From the NCBI GenBank assembly GCA_945902745.1, contig CAMDNE010000009.1, positions 1 to 64,000 of the forward strand: a DNA stretch of 64,000 bases, given 5' to 3'. This document shows positions 39,463 to 47,811 of the stretch, in pieces. Origin of the DNA: Chitinophaga pinensis. GTDB taxonomy: Bacteria > Bacteroidota > Bacteroidia > Flavobacteriales_D > Crocinitomicaceae. Position numbers and translations under genes: made by a program. Positions within the stretch are counted from its first letter, which is position 1. The number at the start of each line of letters is the position of its first letter. Under the pieces are notes generated by a model, which saw nothing but the letters and a program-made list of their open reading frames with translations, had not been told where the DNA came from and searched no databases.

Positions 39463-39693
39463 ATGAGTAAATCGTTATCTTCAATTATTCCAGGTCAACT
39501 TGTTAAGGTTTCCTTTATCAAAGATTCGGCATTGAAACCGAAATTGATGGAAATGGGTTTGATTATTGGCAAAGAATTACGCGTTCTTTTCAAGGCACCC
39601 TTTGGAGACCCAATTGCAATCGATGTTCATGGTTATGTTTTGTCTCTTCGTCTAGATGAAGCTAGTTTAATTGAAGTAGAAGACTTCAAATAA
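39463..39693 (+). CDS. feoA: FeoA family ferrous iron transport protein
   Basis: A 76-residue SH3-fold protein of the FeoA family: LVKVSFIKDSALKPKLMEMG, then LIIGKELRVLFKAPFGDPIA and YVLSLRLDEASLIEVE. FeoA is a cytoplasmic partner that helps FeoB import ferrous iron. feoB follows after 114 bases and may have its own promoter. No Fur box could be assigned with confidence. Confidence 0.93.
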   Translation: MSKSLSSIIPGQLVKVSFIKDSALKPKLMEMGLIIGKELRVLFKAPFGDPIAIDVHGYVLSLRLDEASLIEVEDFK

Positions 39694-39707
39694 TAGAATG
39701 TTTTGCC

Positions 39708-39715
39708 TAAGTTTG
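39708..39715 (+). promoter_or_regulatory. possible internal promoter for feoB
   Basis: TAAGTTTG fits the TAnnTTTG -7 box in the 114-base feoA-feoB gap, 92 bases before feoB. No -33 element is clear, so this is tentative. Confidence 0.3.
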
Positions 39716-39807
39716 TTCTTCAACTAAATTGTTGCAAATAGTGTTTTTCACCTTCAAAACTGAAAGTTTAATACTGATACTTGAGCAATAACGATCTAAT
39801 TTAACAA

Positions 39808-41763
39808 ATGAGAATAGCGCTTTTAGGAAATCCAAATACAGGTAAAAGTTCTGTATTCAATATGTTGACAGGTTTACGTCAGCAAATTGGGAATTTCCCG
39901 GGCATTACCGTAGATAAAAAATTTGGTGTTTTTTCCATCGAAAAAGAGGAGCACACGCTTATTGATTTTCCAGGAACGTATAGTATTTATCCAAGATCTA
40001 AAGATGAGCAGGTAGTTTACGATGTGCTTTCTAACCCTAATCATGCTGACTATCCCGATCTTGTTATTGTTGTTGCCGACGAATCAAACCTAGAAAGAAA
40101 CCTTTTTCTTTTCACGCAGATTTATGATTTGAAAATCCCTTCAATATTAGTTTTGAATATGGCTGATATTGCGCGAAAGAAGGGGAAAATAGTTGATATA
40201 GAAAAACTACAAAAGCGATTTGAGGGATCTGTCGTTGTTGAAACAACTGCTCGAGTTGGATTAGGAAAAGATAGATTGATTCAAGCAATTCAATTAAATA
40301 TAAGCAAAAAGGAGTATGAAACTTTTCAATTGAAAGCTCATTTATGTGAAGTTGAAGATTTGAAAGGTCAAGAACATGAAGCAAATGAACGGTATATTTT
40401 AATTCGAGAATTAATTGAAGAAATTGAAGTAGAAAAAAATCAAAAGAAAGAATCACAATCTAATCGATTAGATAGAATTTTAGTTCATCCGATATTTGGC
40501 TATTTGATCTTTGCTGGAATCTTACTTTTAATTTTTCAATTTATTTTTGCGTTCGCAACTTATCCAATGGATTTCATTGATAGTGTTTTTGCAAATTTTA
40601 GTGGATGGCTCGGAAATACATTGCCAGAAGGTCTTTTTTCTGATTTGTTGAGCCAAGGAATTGTGCCTGGAATTGGTGGTGTGGTTGTGTTTATCCCTCA
40701 AATAGCGTTGTTGTTTTTCTTTATTTCAATTTTAGAAGAGAGTGGCTATTTGGCGAGAGTAGTTTTTATTATGGATCGACTTATGCGACCATTAGGATTG
40801 AGCGGCAAGAGTGTCGTGCCTTTAATGTCTAGTGTTGCTTGTGCTATTCCAGGTGTAATGGCTACTCGAACAATTTCGGATTGGAAAGAGAGAATGATAA
40901 CAATCTTGGTTGCTCCGTTAATGAGCTGCAGTGCTAGGATTCCAGTTTATACTTTGTTAATCGCATTAGTCATCCCAAATGAAAAAGTACTTGGTTTTAT
41001 TAATCTTCAAGGCTTAGTATTATTTGGTTTGTATTCTTTAGGATTGATTTCTGCCCTAGTGATTGCAGCCATCTTAAAATTGCTTATTAATTCAAAAGAA
41101 AAAGGGTTTCTTTTATTAGAATTACCATCCTATAAAACCCCAAGATGGGGAAATGTCGGAATTACTGTTTGGGAAAAAGTTAAAGTGTTTACTTTGAATG
41201 CTGGAAAGATAATTTTAGCCATTTCAATTGTTTTATGGGCTATGGCAACATTTGGTCCAAGTGATAAAATGGAGCAAGCAGCAAAAGCGACAAAAATTGA
41301 AGCTGAGTCTTTGAATTTAGGAAAAGAGGAAAAAGACAGATTAGTAGCTTCTGCTAAATTGGAGCAATCCTATATTGGCATTCTTGGAAAGACAATTGAA
41401 CCGGTTATTCAACCTTTAGGATATGATTGGAAAATTGGCATTTCCTTGATTACGTCTTTTGCAGCGCGTGAAGTTTTTGTTGGATCTTTAGCAACAATCT
41501 ACGCTGTTCAGGAAGATGGAGGATCGAATAAACGATTAATTGAGCGCTTGAGAGATGAAAAAAGATCAGATGGGAAACCAGTATATAATCTGGCATCAGG
41601 CGTTTCATTAATGATTTTTTATGTTTTTGCAATGCAATGTATGGCAACTTTGGCTGTTGTCAAAAGAGAAACAAAGAGCTGGAAATGGCCTTTAATTCAA
41701 ATGGGCTTCATGGCAACTTTAGCTTATGTAGGTGCTTGGATTGCTTTTCATATTTTAAGTTAA
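39808..41763 (+). CDS. feoB: ferrous iron transporter FeoB
   Basis: A 651-residue ferrous iron permease. The N-terminal GTPase domain has G1 GNPNTGKSSVFN, G2 GNFPGITVDKK, G3 DFPGTYSIYP and G4 NMAD. The membrane part (about 225-651) contains paired Gate motifs: VPGIGGVVVFIPQIALLFFF, with SVACAIPGVMATR, and the later FAAREVFVGSLAT with the conserved FAMQCMATLAVV segment. The length is shorter than E. coli FeoB (773) because the cytoplasmic linkers are compact. It follows feoA and is followed after 4 bases by a tiny Cys-containing membrane protein. Confidence 0.96.
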   Translation: MRIALLGNPNTGKSSVFNMLTGLRQQIGNFPGITVDKKFGVFSIEKEEHTLIDFPGTYSIYPRSKDEQVVYDVLSNPNHADYPDLVIVVADESNLERNLFLFTQIYDLKIPSILVLNMADIARKKGKIVDIEKLQKRFEGSVVVETTARVGLGKDRLIQAIQLNISKKEYETFQLKAHLCEVEDLKGQEHEANERYILIRELIEEIEVEKNQKKESQSNRLDRILVHPIFGYLIFAGILLLIFQFIFAFATYPMDFIDSVFANFSGWLGNTLPEGLFSDLLSQGIVPGIGGVVVFIPQIALLFFFISILEESGYLARVVFIMDRLMRPLGLSGKSVVPLMSSVACAIPGVMATRTISDWKERMITILVAPLMSCSARIPVYTLLIALVIPNEKVLGFINLQGLVLFGLYSLGLISALVIAAILKLLINSKEKGFLLLELPSYKTPRWGNVGITVWEKVKVFTLNAGKIILAISIVLWAMATFGPSDKMEQAAKATKIEAESLNLGKEEKDRLVASAKLEQSYIGILGKTIEPVIQPLGYDWKIGISLITSFAAREVFVGSLATIYAVQEDGGSNKRLIERLRDEKRSDGKPVYNLASGVSLMIFYVFAMQCMATLAVVKRETKSWKWPLIQMGFMATLAYVGAWIAFHILS

Positions 41764-41767
41764 AGAC

Positions 41768-41884
41768 ATGCAATTGACTCTTGTAATAATCACCATTTCT
41801 TTATCACTTATTTATTTAGGCAGAAAATCGTATAAGCGATTTTTTAAAAAGGATGCAAAGTGCGATGGATGTGCTATGAAGTAG
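41768..41884 (+). CDS. FeoB-associated Cys-containing small membrane protein
   Basis: A 38-residue protein: one hydrophobic helix (LTLVIITISLSLIYLG), a basic stretch (RKSYKRFFKK) and a CDGC motif just before the end. This matches the small FeoB-associated Cys-rich proteins that follow feoB in many Bacteroidota. It starts 4 bases after feoB, so it is cotranscribed. It could assist FeoB as a single-pass partner, with the cysteines holding iron; that is inference. Its last 11 bases overlap the tail of the convergent RAYT gene. Confidence 0.85.
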   Translation: MQLTLVIITISLSLIYLGRKSYKRFFKKDAKCDGCAMK

Positions 41885-42470
41885 TATTTATTGAGCTAAT
41901 TTTCTTTTTCCAGTTTTGAGGATTGTCAATGATATATTGTGCAATGCGATTATAGTCTGCTTGATTTCTTATTATATGGTCATAATAATTTCTTTGCCAT
42001 ATTTTATTTTTATAAAATGTGGGGGCGAATTGCAATTCATCATTGGGGGCAAATTGCAATTCGCCCCCACTATTAAAGAAAAGATTTATTTTCTTTGTGC
42101 ATGCTCCTTTAAATCCTCTGATTATTGCCCCAATTGTTTGAGATGGGCTTTTAGGATTTGAATGCTCCCATTCCTCAAGATTTTCATCATTAGTTACTTG
42201 ATGATCAATCGTCAAAATCATGTGCATATGGTCTGGCATAATAATAAATTCTCCCAATGAAATATTTGATCTCAATTGAATTGAATTTTTCCATTCCTGT
42301 TCAACAATTTTCCCTACTGTATTTAAAATCATTTCACTGTTTTCTATTTTTCCAAATAGATGCAATCGATCTTGCGCTACAATTGTTATGAAATAGCTTC
42401 CTTCTAAAGAATAATCATAGGTTTTTAGACGTGTTGATTGCCTGTTTGGCAGGTTTGATAATATTGACAT
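41874..42470 (-). CDS. REP-associated tyrosine transposase-like protein (RAYT, TnpA_REP)
   Basis: A 198-residue protein of the Y1/HUH nuclease superfamily. RQSTRLKTYDYSLEGSYFIT opens the domain, the metal-binding HxH is His81 and His83 in IIMPDHMHMILTI, and the Tyr-containing helix is IWQRNYYDHIIRNQADY (about 157-173). The family is thought to mobilise short palindromes rather than itself. There are no IS200-like ends around it. Residues 134-151 (SGGELQFAPNDELQFAPT) are encoded by a palindrome of REP type lying inside the gene. It is convergent with the feo operon, sharing 11 bases at the ends. Confidence 0.88.
   Translation of the reverse strand: MSILSNLPNRQSTRLKTYDYSLEGSYFITIVAQDRLHLFGKIENSEMILNTVGKIVEQEWKNSIQLRSNISLGEFIIMPDHMHMILTIDHQVTNDENLEEWEHSNPKSPSQTIGAIIRGFKGACTKKINLFFNSGGELQFAPNDELQFAPTFYKNKIWQRNYYDHIIRNQADYNRIAQYIIDNPQNWKKKISSINTTS
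42019..42070. repeat. REP-like palindrome inside the RAYT gene
   Basis: The left arm GTGGGGGCGAATTGCAATTC (42019-42038) and its inverted copy at 42051-42070 match at 19 of 20 positions over a 12-base spacer. Seen the other way it is a direct repeat: GGGGGCGAATTGCAATTC at 42021-42038 and GGGGGCAAATTGCAATTC at 42045-42062, 24 bases apart, which keeps the reading frame. It is GC-rich against an AT-rich background, as REP units are. Confidence 0.9.
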
Positions 42471-42526
42471 TTCGTATTTTTTACATTAATTTACGAAATA
42501 TTTACATATCCATTCAAATTTAAAAA

Positions 42527-44308
42527 CTAATGATTTCCAGCTGTTTCATCAAAAGAAATCCCTTGTTTTTTCAACAAAGCTCTTACATAAATAGCGAAGA
42601 AAGCTAAATAAGCAAAGCAAATTGCCCCAACAATAAACGACGATTGAATTCCAATAACATCAGATAATTTCCCTTGAATAGGAGGGATAATTGCACCACC
42701 CAGAATCATCATCACTAAAAAGGCAGACCCCTGTGATTGATATTTTCCAAGACCTGCAAGCGACAATGAAAATATCGCAGGCCACATGATTGAGCAAAAA
42801 AGTCCTCCACTTAGAAAAGCATAAACTGCAATTGCTCCAGAACTTGTTAAACCAATAATTAAAGCTGTTACTCCAAGTGCACTAAAAACTCCCAATGTTA
42901 AGGCAGGTTTATCATTCGTAATGAAAAACGCTACTATTTGAACACAAACACAGAGAATGTACCAGTATAGCGCATCGATATTGTATCCTGCTAATTTTGT
43001 AAATCCTAATACTAATCCGAAGGCAATTAAAGGAACAATAAAACGTAGAATATTCTTTGTTTTTTTGCTAAAATTAAAAGCATTAATTGCTCCAGCCCAT
43101 CTTCCAATCATTAAACTTCCCCAAAACATTGCTATAAAAGGGGCTATTTCTGATGAAGAATAACCACCAAATTGTTTTTGTTTTAGTAATTCACCGAGAT
43201 TACTACCTATAGCAACTTCAACTCCAACATATACAAAGATGGCTAACATCCCAAGTGTTAATTGAGGATATTGCATTGCACCCCAACCTACTTTTTGCTT
43301 TTTACCAGCAGCAAATGCAAATAACAATCCCCCAATAATTACGATTAATCCACCTGTTAACCAATAAATTCTCTTTTGCTCTAATGGTTTTTTTATTATT
43401 TCTATTTCATTTTGAATGCTTTTTTGTGTTTCAATTTGAACAAGATCGAGGTGTTTAATAGTTTTTCCATTTTCATCTAAAGAAACCATTTCTAAATCTT
43501 GTTGTAATTGAATTAAGTCTTTTGCTTCATTACTCCGATAACTGCTAAAAACAGGAGCAAAACATGCTGCTAATAAACCAGTAATAATGAACAGTGTAAC
43601 AAGAGCTTTCTTTGCTTTGTCAGCAGTGTCATTTGCGTTCTCTTCTTCAAGTAGTATTTTTCCTGAAGGAACACTTTTTGAAAAGCCAAAAAGTGCCGCA
43701 ATACCTAAGAACAAAGCTCCAACAAAAGCATAAAGAATTATAACTTTAGTCAAGGATAATGATTTGATCATATCATCACTAATTGAGGAAGCTGTTCCAA
43801 AGAGAGCCAAAGCAACTATTAATGGACCAATGGTTGTCCCCAAACTATTGACTGCACCGCCCAGATTTATCCTGCTACTTCCAGTGGATTCATCACCTAA
43901 TGAGATCATGAAAGGATTAGCAGATGTTTGTTGAAGAGAAAATCCTAAGGCAACTATAAATAATCCAAAAAGCATTCCTGCAAAAACATTTGCATATACT
44001 GAAACGATCATTGTTACCGCTCCAAGTGCTGAAAAAAGCAAGCCAAAAACAATACTTTTCTTGTATCCCCAATGTCCTACGAGGTCTTTTCCTTTTGTTG
44101 TTCCAACGGCAAAAAGTCCAAGAGCTCCCAAGTAATAAGCACCATAAAAGGCAAAATCAATTAACTGACTTTGAAATTGATCTAAATGGAAATAGTTTTT
44201 GCAAAAAGGGATAAAAACACTATTCCCTGCAGCGATAAATCCCCAAAAGAAAAATACAGTTGTTAAGGTGAAAAGTGCTCCGTTATTTGTTTTTTTTAGT
44301 TCAGACAT
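42527..44308 (-). CDS. sugar MFS transporter, FucP (FHS) family
   Basis: About 593 residues. It resembles L-fucose/glucose-galactose proton symporters: FFFWGFIAAGNSVFIPFCKN, FAFYGAYYLGAL, GFSLQQTSANPFM and FVYVGVEVAIGSNLGELLK. FucP has about 438 residues; here an extra segment of about 110 residues lies mid-protein (about 235-345), made of a hydrophobic helix (VTLFIITGLLAACFAPVF), a hydrophilic region of about 70 residues and another hydrophobic helix (TGGLIVIIGGLLFAFAA). I chose the ATG at 44306-44308, because seven codons upstream lack family likeness. It starts 40 bases after dxs and may be cotranscribed with it. The sugar cannot be told. Confidence 0.87.
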   Translation of the reverse strand: MSELKKTNNGALFTLTTVFFFWGFIAAGNSVFIPFCKNYFHLDQFQSQLIDFAFYGAYYLGALGLFAVGTTKGKDLVGHWGYKKSIVFGLLFSALGAVTMIVSVYANVFAGMLFGLFIVALGFSLQQTSANPFMISLGDESTGSSRINLGGAVNSLGTTIGPLIVALALFGTASSISDDMIKSLSLTKVIILYAFVGALFLGIAALFGFSKSVPSGKILLEEENANDTADKAKKALVTLFIITGLLAACFAPVFSSYRSNEAKDLIQLQQDLEMVSLDENGKTIKHLDLVQIETQKSIQNEIEIIKKPLEQKRIYWLTGGLIVIIGGLLFAFAAGKKQKVGWGAMQYPQLTLGMLAIFVYVGVEVAIGSNLGELLKQKQFGGYSSSEIAPFIAMFWGSLMIGRWAGAINAFNFSKKTKNILRFIVPLIAFGLVLGFTKLAGYNIDALYWYILCVCVQIVAFFITNDKPALTLGVFSALGVTALIIGLTSSGAIAVYAFLSGGLFCSIMWPAIFSLSLAGLGKYQSQGSAFLVMMILGGAIIPPIQGKLSDVIGIQSSFIVGAICFAYLAFFAIYVRALLKKQGISFDETAGNH

Positions 44309-44348
44309 AAGTTGGTTTTGAATGACCAAATTAACTGAAAATTAATAT

Positions 44349-46304
44349 TTAAACGGCTTTTACTGATATATTCTTTGAACTGTCAGCTATTGATAACATT
44401 TTTTTTACTGTTTTTGCAATGGAATTAGCATCAAAACCACAATCAGCCCAAAGTTCTTCTTGCGTTCCGTGATGAATGTATTGATCTGGAATTCCTAAAC
44501 GTACTACTTCAGAATTATATTTCTGATCAACCATAAATTCTATGATCGCTGAACCAAATCCTCCCATCAAACAACCATCTTCAACGGTAATTACCTTTTT
44601 GAATTTAGAGAACACTTCGTGCAACATTACTTCATCCAACGGCTTTACAAAACGCATGTCATAATGTGCAATTGAAGCTCCTGTATCGCTCAGTTTGTTA
44701 ATTGCTTCTTGAGCAAAATTGCCAGGATGTCCTATTGTTAAAATAGCAATGTCTTCACCATTAGTTACTTTTCTGCCTGTTCCTACTTTAATCGGTTTCA
44801 TAACTGTTTTCCATTCTGTCATAACACCATTACCGCGAGGGTAACGGATAGAGAATGGACCCATGTCTTCTTGCTGGGCTGTAAACATAATATTGCGCAA
44901 TTCTGCTTCATTCATGGGAGCTGAAACAATCATGTTTGGAATGCTTCGCATGAAAGAAAGGTCGTAAGCACCATGATGTGTGGCACCATCAGCTCCAACA
45001 AGTCCACCTCGGTCTAAACAAAAAACGACATTCAAATTTTGTATGGCAACATCGTGTAAGACTTGATCATAAGCTCGTTGCATGAAAGATGAATAGATAT
45101 TACAAAAAGGAACTAAACCTTGAGTTGCTAATCCTGCTGAAAAAGTGACAGCATGTTGTTCAGCAATTCCAACATCAAAAGCGCGATCTGGCATTGCTTC
45201 CATCATGATATTAAGCGAACAACCTGAAGGCATAGCAGGAGTTACTCCCATTATTTTTTCATTTTTTTCAGCTAATTCAACAATGGTATGACCAAAAACA
45301 TCTTGATATTTTGGCGGTTGAGGAGATTTTGGAACAATCTTAACAATCTCTCCTGTTTCTTTATTGAAAACGCCAGGTGCATGCCATTTTGTTGGGTTTC
45401 CTTCCTCAGAATATTTATATTTCGCTCCTTTCCGAGTGATACAATGTAAAATTTTTGGTCCAGGTATATCTTTTAAATCCTCAAGTACTTTGGCTAAACC
45501 AATTACATCATGTCCATCAACTGGACCGAAATAACGAAAGTTCAATGATTCAAATAAATTACTTTGTTTCAGCAAGGTTCCTTTAAGAGCACTTGAAATT
45601 TTTGAAGCAACAGATTGTGCATCTGGTCCAAATTTGGAAACTTTTCCTAATAATTTCCAGACTTCATCTTTTACCTTATTGTAAGTATGAGAAGTTGTGA
45701 TATCTGTTAAATATTCTTTTAACGCACCAACATTTGGATCAATTGACATACAATTGTCATTCAGAATAACCAATAAATTAGCATCCTTTTCGAAACCAGC
45801 ATGGTTCATTCCTTCAAAAGCAAGCCCTGCAGTCATAGCACCATCGCCGATTACAGCAATGTGTTGACGGTCTTTTTCTCCTTTGATTTTACTTGCAACT
45901 GCCATTCCTAAAGCAGCAGAAATTGAAGTGGAAGAATGCCCGACACCAAAAGCATCAAACTCGCTTTCTGAACGTTTTGGAAAACCAGATATTCCACCTT
46001 TCAAGCGGTTGGTGTGAAATAATTCTCTTCTACCTGTTAATATTTTGTGACCGTAAGCTTGATGCCCAACGTCCCAGACTAACTGGTCATATGGTGTATT
46101 AAAGACATAATGCAAAGCCACAGTTAACTCAACAACGCCTAAGCTAGCGCCAAAATGGCTATTACCAATTTCGGAAATAACATCCACAATATACTGACGG
46201 ACTTCATCTGAAATTTCAGGAAGATCATCAATAGTGAATTTCGTTCGCATGTCAGACGGAATCTGAATCTGCTCTAATTTTGGTCCTGCTTTATATTCTA
46301 TCAT
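44349..46304 (-). CDS. dxs: 1-deoxy-D-xylulose-5-phosphate synthase
   Basis: About 651 residues, full length. It condenses pyruvate and glyceraldehyde-3-phosphate, using thiamine diphosphate, as the first step of the non-mevalonate isoprenoid pathway. Landmarks are GNSHFGASLGVVELTVALHY, WDVGHQAYGHKILTGRR, the ThDP motif GDGAMTAGLAFEGMNHAG with LNDNCMSIDPN, and DVGIAEQHAVTFSAG with CLDRGGLVGADGATHHGAYD. I chose the ATG at 46302-46304 (MIEYKAGPKL), since six codons upstream add nothing conserved. The sugar transporter follows. Confidence 0.96.
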   Translation of the reverse strand: MIEYKAGPKLEQIQIPSDMRTKFTIDDLPEISDEVRQYIVDVISEIGNSHFGASLGVVELTVALHYVFNTPYDQLVWDVGHQAYGHKILTGRRELFHTNRLKGGISGFPKRSESEFDAFGVGHSSTSISAALGMAVASKIKGEKDRQHIAVIGDGAMTAGLAFEGMNHAGFEKDANLLVILNDNCMSIDPNVGALKEYLTDITTSHTYNKVKDEVWKLLGKVSKFGPDAQSVASKISSALKGTLLKQSNLFESLNFRYFGPVDGHDVIGLAKVLEDLKDIPGPKILHCITRKGAKYKYSEEGNPTKWHAPGVFNKETGEIVKIVPKSPQPPKYQDVFGHTIVELAEKNEKIMGVTPAMPSGCSLNIMMEAMPDRAFDVGIAEQHAVTFSAGLATQGLVPFCNIYSSFMQRAYDQVLHDVAIQNLNVVFCLDRGGLVGADGATHHGAYDLSFMRSIPNMIVSAPMNEAELRNIMFTAQQEDMGPFSIRYPRGNGVMTEWKTVMKPIKVGTGRKVTNGEDIAILTIGHPGNFAQEAINKLSDTGASIAHYDMRFVKPLDEVMLHEVFSKFKKVITVEDGCLMGGFGSAIIEFMVDQKYNSEVVRLGIPDQYIHHGTQEELWADCGFDANSIAKTVKKMLSIADSSKNISVKAV

Positions 46305-46401
46305 AATATTTAACTCAAGCAAATTTATTGCTTATTGTTCTGTAAACAAACAAACAAAGGTTTTATTTTGTTCTATTCAAAAAGAATATTCTTAAAACAA
46401 A

Positions 46402-46429
46402 AAAAGGTGCTGAAAAACAGCACCCTTTT
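46402..46429 (-). terminator. intrinsic terminator after the Ser/Thr-rich lipoprotein gene
   Basis: GGTGCTG (46406-46412) pairs with CAGCACC (46418-46424) over an A-rich loop, and the A/T tracts outside add pairs. On the minus strand the hairpin runs into a T tract 18 bases after the lipoprotein stop. Confidence 0.8.
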
Positions 46430-46446
46430 AAAAAATAATTGTGGTC

Positions 46447-47088
46447 TTAATTCTGAGAAAGTGTAATAGTAGTTGAATTTGTTGAACTACTTGTAGACGA
46501 TCCAGAAGTAGATGAATTACCTTCTGTTGAAGTCAAAATCAATGATTTACCTTTAGACTCAGTAATTAGATATACATCAGAACTTTCTCCTTCAGCATAA
46601 GTATTTGAACTTGTCGAAGTAGTTGAAGAACCACCTACTGCATCAACTTGAGTACTTGTTGAAGACAATGTATTAAATACAACTCTTTCATGTTTTTTAA
46701 ATTCTCCAACTCCAGATAAGAAATCCCAAGTACCTGAAGCAATTTGAGTTTGAGTAGTAGTATATTGAGTACCAAAAACTGTTTCAACAAAAACAACAGT
46801 CATTGTATTACTCCAAGTACCATCTTTTGAAATAGTATATGTTGCATTGCTGAAAGTACCTGTTTGAGTTGATGTTGAACCACCACTTGTTGATGTAATT
46901 GTAACTGCTGCACCAGTTGCGTTAACGTTCTCAGAACTTGTACCACCACCACTTGTGCTAGTAGAATTTGAAACATAAGAATCGATAGTCCATTCACCAT
47001 CCATTTTACCTTTTGTAGATTTCCCACAAGAAACCATAGATCCTGTGATTAAAGCAGCACCAGCTACGAATAAGATTACTTTTTTCAT
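46447..47088 (-). CDS. Ser/Thr-rich lipoprotein of unknown function
   Basis: A 213-residue protein with a lipoprotein signal (KKVILFVAGAALITGSMVSC). The mature part begins GKSTKGKMDGEWTIDSYVSN, which resembles lipocalin-like domains that open with a GEW/W..DS strand. The body is unusually rich in Ser, Thr and Gly (for example STSTSGGGTSS and STSGSSTSSSTNSTTI), with low complexity. It is a single-gene unit with a terminator, standing divergent from the ECF sigma gene. Function unknown. Confidence 0.72.
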   Translation of the reverse strand: MKKVILFVAGAALITGSMVSCGKSTKGKMDGEWTIDSYVSNSTSTSGGGTSSENVNATGAAVTITSTSGGSTSTQTGTFSNATYTISKDGTWSNTMTVVFVETVFGTQYTTTQTQIASGTWDFLSGVGEFKKHERVVFNTLSSTSTQVDAVGGSSTTSTSSNTYAEGESSDVYLITESKGKSLILTSTEGNSSTSGSSTSSSTNSTTITLSQN

Positions 47089-47247
47089 TTTGTTTAAGTT
47101 AATTAAGTTAATTTGCCGTAAAAGTAATATTTATTTAAATTGTAACTCCATTTTAAAATAAATTTGATAAAGATTTAATACTTAATTTATTAATACAAGA
47201 TATGTCAAGAGAAAAAAATCTTTAAGATGTAACTTTTCCCCAACTTA

Positions 47248-47284
47248 TTACACTTACAAGAAGAACACGTATTTTGTAGTGTAA
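47248..47284. repeat. inverted repeat just before the ECF sigma gene
   Basis: TTACACTTACA (47248-47258) and TGTAGTGTAA (47275-47284) are inverted copies with one bulged base over a 16-base spacer. The right arm ends 2 bases before the ATG. It could be an operator or an mRNA hairpin over the ribosome site. Confidence 0.55.
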
Positions 47285-47286
47285 GA

Positions 47287-47811
47287 ATGATAAAAACAAA
47301 ACAAACCGATTTTCTAAAACTTTACGAACCGATTCATGATAGGTTTGAACGCTTCTGCAGGGCAAGAGTTTATGGGGAAATGGACTTCAGGGATTTAATG
47401 AATGAAACCCTTCTTGTTGCGTTTGAAAAATTCGAAACACTCAAGTCTAAAGATGCTTTTTTATCATTTCTTTTCGGAATAAGTGTTCGCTTATTAAGTA
47501 ATCAACACAAAAAGAAGAAAGAAACGCGTTATCAGAAAGAAGATAATATTCAATTGATTCAAGATGTGAATGCCAATCCTCAAGAGGATGTCGATGTACA
47601 TTTTTTACATCAAGCATTGGCACAATTGTCAGAAGATCAAAGAGAATGTATCATCCTATTCGAAATATCGGGCTTCAGTATTAAGGAAATTACACACATT
47701 CAAAATGCTTCTGAATCAGCAGTTAAACAGCGCCTCAAACGCGGAAGAGAAAAGTTGATTGAAATCCTTACGTACGATTCTTCACCTAAAAAAGAAGTAA
47801 AACATGGATAA
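47287..47811 (+). CDS. ECF-type RNA polymerase sigma factor
   Basis: A 174-residue sigma-70 family factor of the extracytoplasmic-function type. Region 2 reads RDLMNETLLVAFEKFETLKS (about 38-57), then AFLSFLFGISVRLLSNQ. Region 4 is LSEDQRECIILFEISGFSIK (about 117-136), with the helix-turn-helix SESAVKQRLKRGREKLIE. Regions 1.1 and 3 are absent, as is normal. Its last 8 bases overlap a gene coding for a membrane protein, the usual place for an anti-sigma factor. An inverted repeat abuts the start and might serve autoregulation. Targets are not known. Confidence 0.92.
   Translation: MIKTKQTDFLKLYEPIHDRFERFCRARVYGEMDFRDLMNETLLVAFEKFETLKSKDAFLSFLFGISVRLLSNQHKKKKETRYQKEDNIQLIQDVNANPQEDVDVHFLHQALAQLSEDQRECIILFEISGFSIKEITHIQNASESAVKQRLKRGREKLIEILTYDSSPKKEVKHG

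Noticed and set aside
41874-42470. An IS200/IS605 insertion sequence
   Set aside because: No terminal elements or accessory tnpB gene are seen. The protein fits the domesticated REP-associated branch better.
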